From assembly GCA_019218415.1 (NCBI GenBank), contig JAHUUL010000002.1, positions 434,001-498,000 on the forward strand: DNA of 64,000 nucleotides, written 5' to 3'. This document shows, in pieces, positions 60,880 to 64,000 of the stretch. Source of the DNA: Dermabacteraceae bacterium TAE3-ERU27. GTDB lineage: Bacteria; Actinomycetota; Actinomycetes; Actinomycetales; Dermabacteraceae. Below the pieces are notes generated by a model. The model saw nothing but the letters and a program-made list of their open reading frames with translations, made no database searches and was not told the DNA's origin. Each line of letters opens with the position of its first letter. Within the stretch, counting starts at the first letter, position 1. The position numbers and the translations under genes were made by a program.

Positions 60880-61964
60880 TTGCTTTCCTCCTCCGGAAAG
60901 TTCTCGATTAGTGCCTTTGCGCGTGCCGCTTTCTCGGCATCAACGCACCCATCCGCGCTCTTTGCGGGGACAGGCTGCGGAGCATCATCAGGACGCGCCG
61001 CGATAACGGCGCAGAGAGACTTCACTGCGCTCGTTAGTTCCTTGATTGCTTCGTTGTCCGACTTGCCGGACTTAACGGAGCCGATGCTGGTTTCCTGGTT
61101 CGCGCCGATCTGCACCACCGAAACCTCGTGCAGGTCAAGCTCCCGCAGTTCCTCGTAGTGCTCGTCCTCAGCCTCAACCCAGGCGCTTTTCTTCACGTGG
61201 TACGCGAAACTCATTTGCTTCACGCGGCCCTTCTTCAACAGCCGGTAAGCCTGCGCCGCCAGTGGGTTATCCAGGTCGAGCGCAACCTTCACATACAGGC
61301 CGTGCTCGTCCTCCTTCGCTTCCACGGTTTCCCCGATGCACTTCATCGGGTCGCCGACGTCATGGTTCCAGTAGCACGGGATACCCGCGCCGCCCGGCTG
61401 GAACTTCTGTAGAGACTTCTCGAACGCGCCAGGAACAACCTTGTCGCCGTACAGGTCAACGTTGCCGAACACGGAGGCGTAGCCCGTGAACTCGCCCTTG
61501 TCCTCCCCGACACTCTTAACGGCGAAGTCCACACGCTTCGTCTTCATCGTCATGCCTTTCTCGCCACCCGGTAAGGTCGGCGGGTCAGCGAACCAGCGTT
61601 CAATCTGGCCCGCAGTTTCAGCGGGCCGGGCATCTTCCGCGCAACGCAAAAGACACACCTCCAAAGGTGTGTCCATAACGTGGAAAACGGCCCCGGCAGC
61701 CGCGTATCTCTCTAAAACATCGGGCGGTGCCCACTGCTGTATCAGCCACACATCAGCCTCAACGCCCTCGAACGCGCGCGCGATAGCGCCCCGGCGGGCA
61801 GCCCAAGCCACCTGCCGTATCGGCTCCGGCGCGTCATGCTTCTCAACCGCACCGAACGCGTGCGCGATCTCGTCGAAATCAATCACCACGTCACCCGGTG
61901 CGCGGGACTGCTGCACGAACGTGGACTTACCCGAACAAGGCGGGCCCATCACGACACGGATCAT
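60876..61964 (-). CDS. Fusion of a P-loop kinase-like domain with HK97 prohead protease
   Basis: A 362-residue protein. Residues 1-135 form a P-loop NTPase with Walker A MGPPCSGKSTFV and a lid-like C-terminal helix, similar to small kinases of the zeta/AAA_33 kind. Residues 138-315 form a U35 prohead protease, with VKQMSFAYHV (Ser) and CYWNHDVGDPMKC (His). It matures the capsid by cutting the delta domain. An internal ATG pair (61553 and 61547) preceded by GAGAAAGG could also give the protease alone. The C-terminal 50 residues are helical and charged. Confidence 0.87.
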   Translation of the reverse strand: MIRVVMGPPCSGKSTFVQQSRAPGDVVIDFDEIAHAFGAVEKHDAPEPIRQVAWAARRGAIARAFEGVEADVWLIQQWAPPDVLERYAAAGAVFHVMDTPLEVCLLRCAEDARPAETAGQIERWFADPPTLPGGEKGMTMKTKRVDFAVKSVGEDKGEFTGYASVFGNVDLYGDKVVPGAFEKSLQKFQPGGAGIPCYWNHDVGDPMKCIGETVEAKEDEHGLYVKVALDLDNPLAAQAYRLLKKGRVKQMSFAYHVKKSAWVEAEDEHYEELRELDLHEVSVVQIGANQETSIGSVKSGKSDNEAIKELTSAVKSLCAVIAARPDDAPQPVPAKSADGCVDAEKAARAKALIENFPEEESK

Positions 61965-63247
61965 TCCGGCGGCCTCCCATCCCCACCGTCACGCGGAGAC
62001 GCCTGTCCACCCTCGACCACGTTCAACGGCACGATCAGTTCATCGCCTCCGTCAATCGGGGGAATGTCCTGGAGGGCACGGCCCTCGTTGCGAGTCATCC
62101 ACGGGCCGCCGATAGCCGACGACATGACCTTCGCTTGCTCCTCGAACGAGCCGCGCAGGTCAGCCTCAACGTTCAGCTTCACGACAAGGTTTTCTTCCGC
62201 GCTCAACGCGGGGAGAACGAAATGCGTTAACCGGTTCTCAATCAACACGATCTCCGGCCCAAGCGAGCTCTTGTAGAGCGCCCGGGAATACTCGCGCATG
62301 TTGGAGAACGTCACGCCGTCCGAGCCGCCGATCATTGCCGGGGCTATCTGGTACGTCTGCGCAACCACCTCGAGTGAGAGTTTCGCGGACTCCAGCCACT
62401 GCTCGTCAGCCGACGAGAACGTGGAACGTTTGAGATCCATGCCGTCCTCGAGTAGCGGCATACCGCCTGCGCGCGGGCCCTTATCGCCCGTGAACGCCTC
62501 CAGCATCGCCGCGAACCTACGACGCGCCGTATCATCCCACGGAGGCGCATCCGCTGGGCGAGTCACATACCCACCGATACGCCCGTTGCGCTTCCACAGT
62601 TGCGTGCGATGCTTACGGGCACTGGCCTGCTCCTGCAAAATACCGCGCAGCGCATCCAGCGGGGCCGACGCCTTCGCGCCCGGCGATGCCTTCCACGTCG
62701 GGAAAGCGATCAGCATGTCCGCGTCAACCTCGATAGTTTTCGACGTGAACGGCGGCGCGATCCGATACCGAGGCTTATCCGCCCACCCCTTTTGCGGGAG
62801 CAGTGACACCCAACGCGGCGGCACCGGGTGAATACTCACGCCGTTCTCACCGCCCGGCATGATCAGCCAGAACGCTTCGCCATACAGGGCGCGGCAAGCC
62901 ACCAGATCATAGATCAGTTCCGTGCCCGTCATGTACGGGTTCGGGCGCGCCAAAACCCGCTCAACCGGGCCGCGTTCACGTTCACGCTGATCCCCGTTCT
63001 TACGGATCACCTGCACACCAAGGCGCGCGATATTCCCAGCCTTGAAATCAACCACCGTTCGCAGGTGCGGCTGAGTGCGCCACACCTCCTCCGGCGGCAT
63101 CGACGCAATCCCATCCTGGCCGCCCGGGCGCAGGTCGTGCATCGACACCTCGACAGGTATCCCCTCGAACTCCGACACGGCGGTGGCAGAAGCACCAACC
63201 GACAGCATGCCCGCAATCAGATCACCAGCGAGACTCACTCCCACCAC
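61961..63247 (-). CDS. Phage portal protein, HK97 family
   Basis: A 428-residue portal. Conserved stretches: VWRTQPHLRTVVDFKAGNIA, LYGEAFWLIMPGGENGV, IQ-type core LSLEVVAQTYQIAPAMIGG and DGVTFSNMREYSRALYKSSL with the long helix after it. The portal is the ring through which DNA enters the head. Overlaps the terminase end by 13 bases. Confidence 0.93.
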   Translation of the reverse strand: MVGVSLAGDLIAGMLSVGASATAVSEFEGIPVEVSMHDLRPGGQDGIASMPPEEVWRTQPHLRTVVDFKAGNIARLGVQVIRKNGDQRERERGPVERVLARPNPYMTGTELIYDLVACRALYGEAFWLIMPGGENGVSIHPVPPRWVSLLPQKGWADKPRYRIAPPFTSKTIEVDADMLIAFPTWKASPGAKASAPLDALRGILQEQASARKHRTQLWKRNGRIGGYVTRPADAPPWDDTARRRFAAMLEAFTGDKGPRAGGMPLLEDGMDLKRSTFSSADEQWLESAKLSLEVVAQTYQIAPAMIGGSDGVTFSNMREYSRALYKSSLGPEIVLIENRLTHFVLPALSAEENLVVKLNVEADLRGSFEEQAKVMSSAIGGPWMTRNEGRALQDIPPIDGGDELIVPLNVVEGGQASPRDGGDGRPPE

Positions 63248-64000
63248 CCCCTATCCGTATCGTTTTCCGGCACCGGCTCAGCCGCGCCGTCGTACCATTC
63301 GCCGTAGTTATCCCCGTAAGCCGAATCAGGCTTCTTAGCGGGCTCCAGATCAAGGTTCATCAGCCCCCACAGGGCCATAACCACCGCGCACAGTGGTGAA
63401 ATATCGACCGGCGAATTAGACCGGTCAAGCAACGCCACCTCACCGGTAGGACGCCGTGCCCCGTTAGACATCGCGCGCTCCAAAGCGCCCTGCGGTCTAA
63501 ACCTGACAGTTCCCTCCGCCAGCGCATCATCAAACTGAGACAGGGAGTTCGTTAGCTCCGTGCCCTCGCAGCGGCGAATATCGTGCTCCTTCTTCGCAAG
63601 CCAAGTAATCAGCGAAGAAGCCGGGGCACCACGCCCCTGAATCACTACCGGGCCCGGCGTCACCAGAGCAGACAGAAAATCATCCACCCAATGCACTCCC
63701 GGACGCCGCGTAATCACCTCGACATGCGCGCGCTCGTCCTCCCGGAACGTTGCTGCCGCAATCCATGCCGTGCTGCGGTCGTGCGAAACATCCACCGCGT
63801 ACACCACCGGAGCGCCCTCGACACCCGCAGAACCCTCGTCCGTGCACGCCTCCACCTGCTCCGGCGGGAACGGTGGATCAGCCTCAACCGTGACGTGCTG
63901 ACACATGTTCTCCGTACGGAACTTGTGCTCAGGGATACCATCCGGCCCGTTCGTTCCAACCAGGTCTGCCTTGTCCAACAGCATCTGCGACGTCAAGAAC
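63235..64000 (-). CDS. Phage terminase large subunit, C-terminal part
   Basis: The last 255 residues or so, running off the right edge. It holds the nuclease domain: first metal Asp in VVYAVDVSHDRSTAWI, the middle strand GPVVIQGRGAPAS, and the third acidic site in HDIRRCEGTELTNSLSQFDD, with an RNase H-like layout. The ATPase domain is outside the window. It cuts concatemeric phage DNA during packaging. Overlaps the portal start. Confidence 0.87.
   Translation of the reverse strand, partial: FLTSQMLLDKADLVGTNGPDGIPEHKFRTENMCQHVTVEADPPFPPEQVEACTDEGSAGVEGAPVVYAVDVSHDRSTAWIAAATFREDERAHVEVITRRPGVHWVDDFLSALVTPGPVVIQGRGAPASSLITWLAKKEHDIRRCEGTELTNSLSQFDDALAEGTVRFRPQGALERAMSNGARRPTGEVALLDRSNSPVDISPLCAVVMALWGLMNLDLEPAKKPDSAYGDNYGEWYDGAAEPVPENDTDRGWWE

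Overview
The window is chromosomal DNA of a high-GC Gram-positive bacterium, most likely a member of the Actinomycetaceae. The support is a multifunctional Kgd-type 2-oxoglutarate enzyme, a SigR/RsrA redox pair, the 24-residue actinobacterial protein bL37, a UPF0182 protein beside a PPA1309-type protein, an actinobacterial DipZ and a PPi-dependent phosphofructokinase. The last 20 kb is an HK97-like siphophage prophage.

Region 1 (1-25.8 kb) is ordinary core genome. On the minus strand, rho-rpmE-prfA-prmC-sua5-wecA (5.3 kb down to 1) and lysA-hom-thrC-thrB (10.2 down to 5.4 kb) form two classic clusters. They are followed by tRNA-Arg(CCG), tsaD, an M23 cell-wall peptidase and two CNNM/CBS membrane proteins. 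On the plus strand are kgd, an SGNH-like protein and bL37, then sigR-rsrA on minus, divergent from doxX-aroA-rsgA-hisN-pfp on plus.

Region 2 (25.8-33.6 kb) is accessory. It holds a repeat-bearing spacer, an SGNH hydrolase, an antibiotic-resistance-type ABC-F ATPase with a candidate leader peptide, a GNAT acetyltransferase resembling AAC(2'), a low-GC SAM methyltransferase cassette between two diverged direct repeats of about 180 bp, and an MmeI-like single-chain restriction-modification enzyme. That enzyme carries an in-frame run of twelve G in its methyltransferase domain, which is a strong candidate for phase variation, and has a second frameshift near its C-terminus.

Region 3 (33.6-44.4 kb) is core again: initiator tRNA-Met, a two-component system whose regulator is frameshifted, DipZ with a thioredoxin-like lipoprotein, a UPF0182 protein, a PPA1309-type protein, an SSB paralogue, an RNHCP zinc protein, a zinc alcohol dehydrogenase with a possible redox-type operator, and tRNA-Arg(TCT).

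Region 4 (44.35 kb to the end) is the late half of a prophage placed directly behind tRNA-Arg(TCT). All genes are on the minus strand. In transcription order they are: terminase large subunit (cut by the window end), portal, P-loop kinase fused to prohead protease, major capsid, four or five connector proteins, major tail protein, tail chaperones with a -1 slippery site, a tape measure with 45-residue repeats and an M15-like peptidase domain, tail-tip proteins, amidase endolysin, three small membrane proteins including a duplicated holin, a putative receptor-binding protein and one unknown protein. Integrase, repressor, replication genes and the other attachment site lie beyond 64000. No CRISPR array or insertion sequence was seen.
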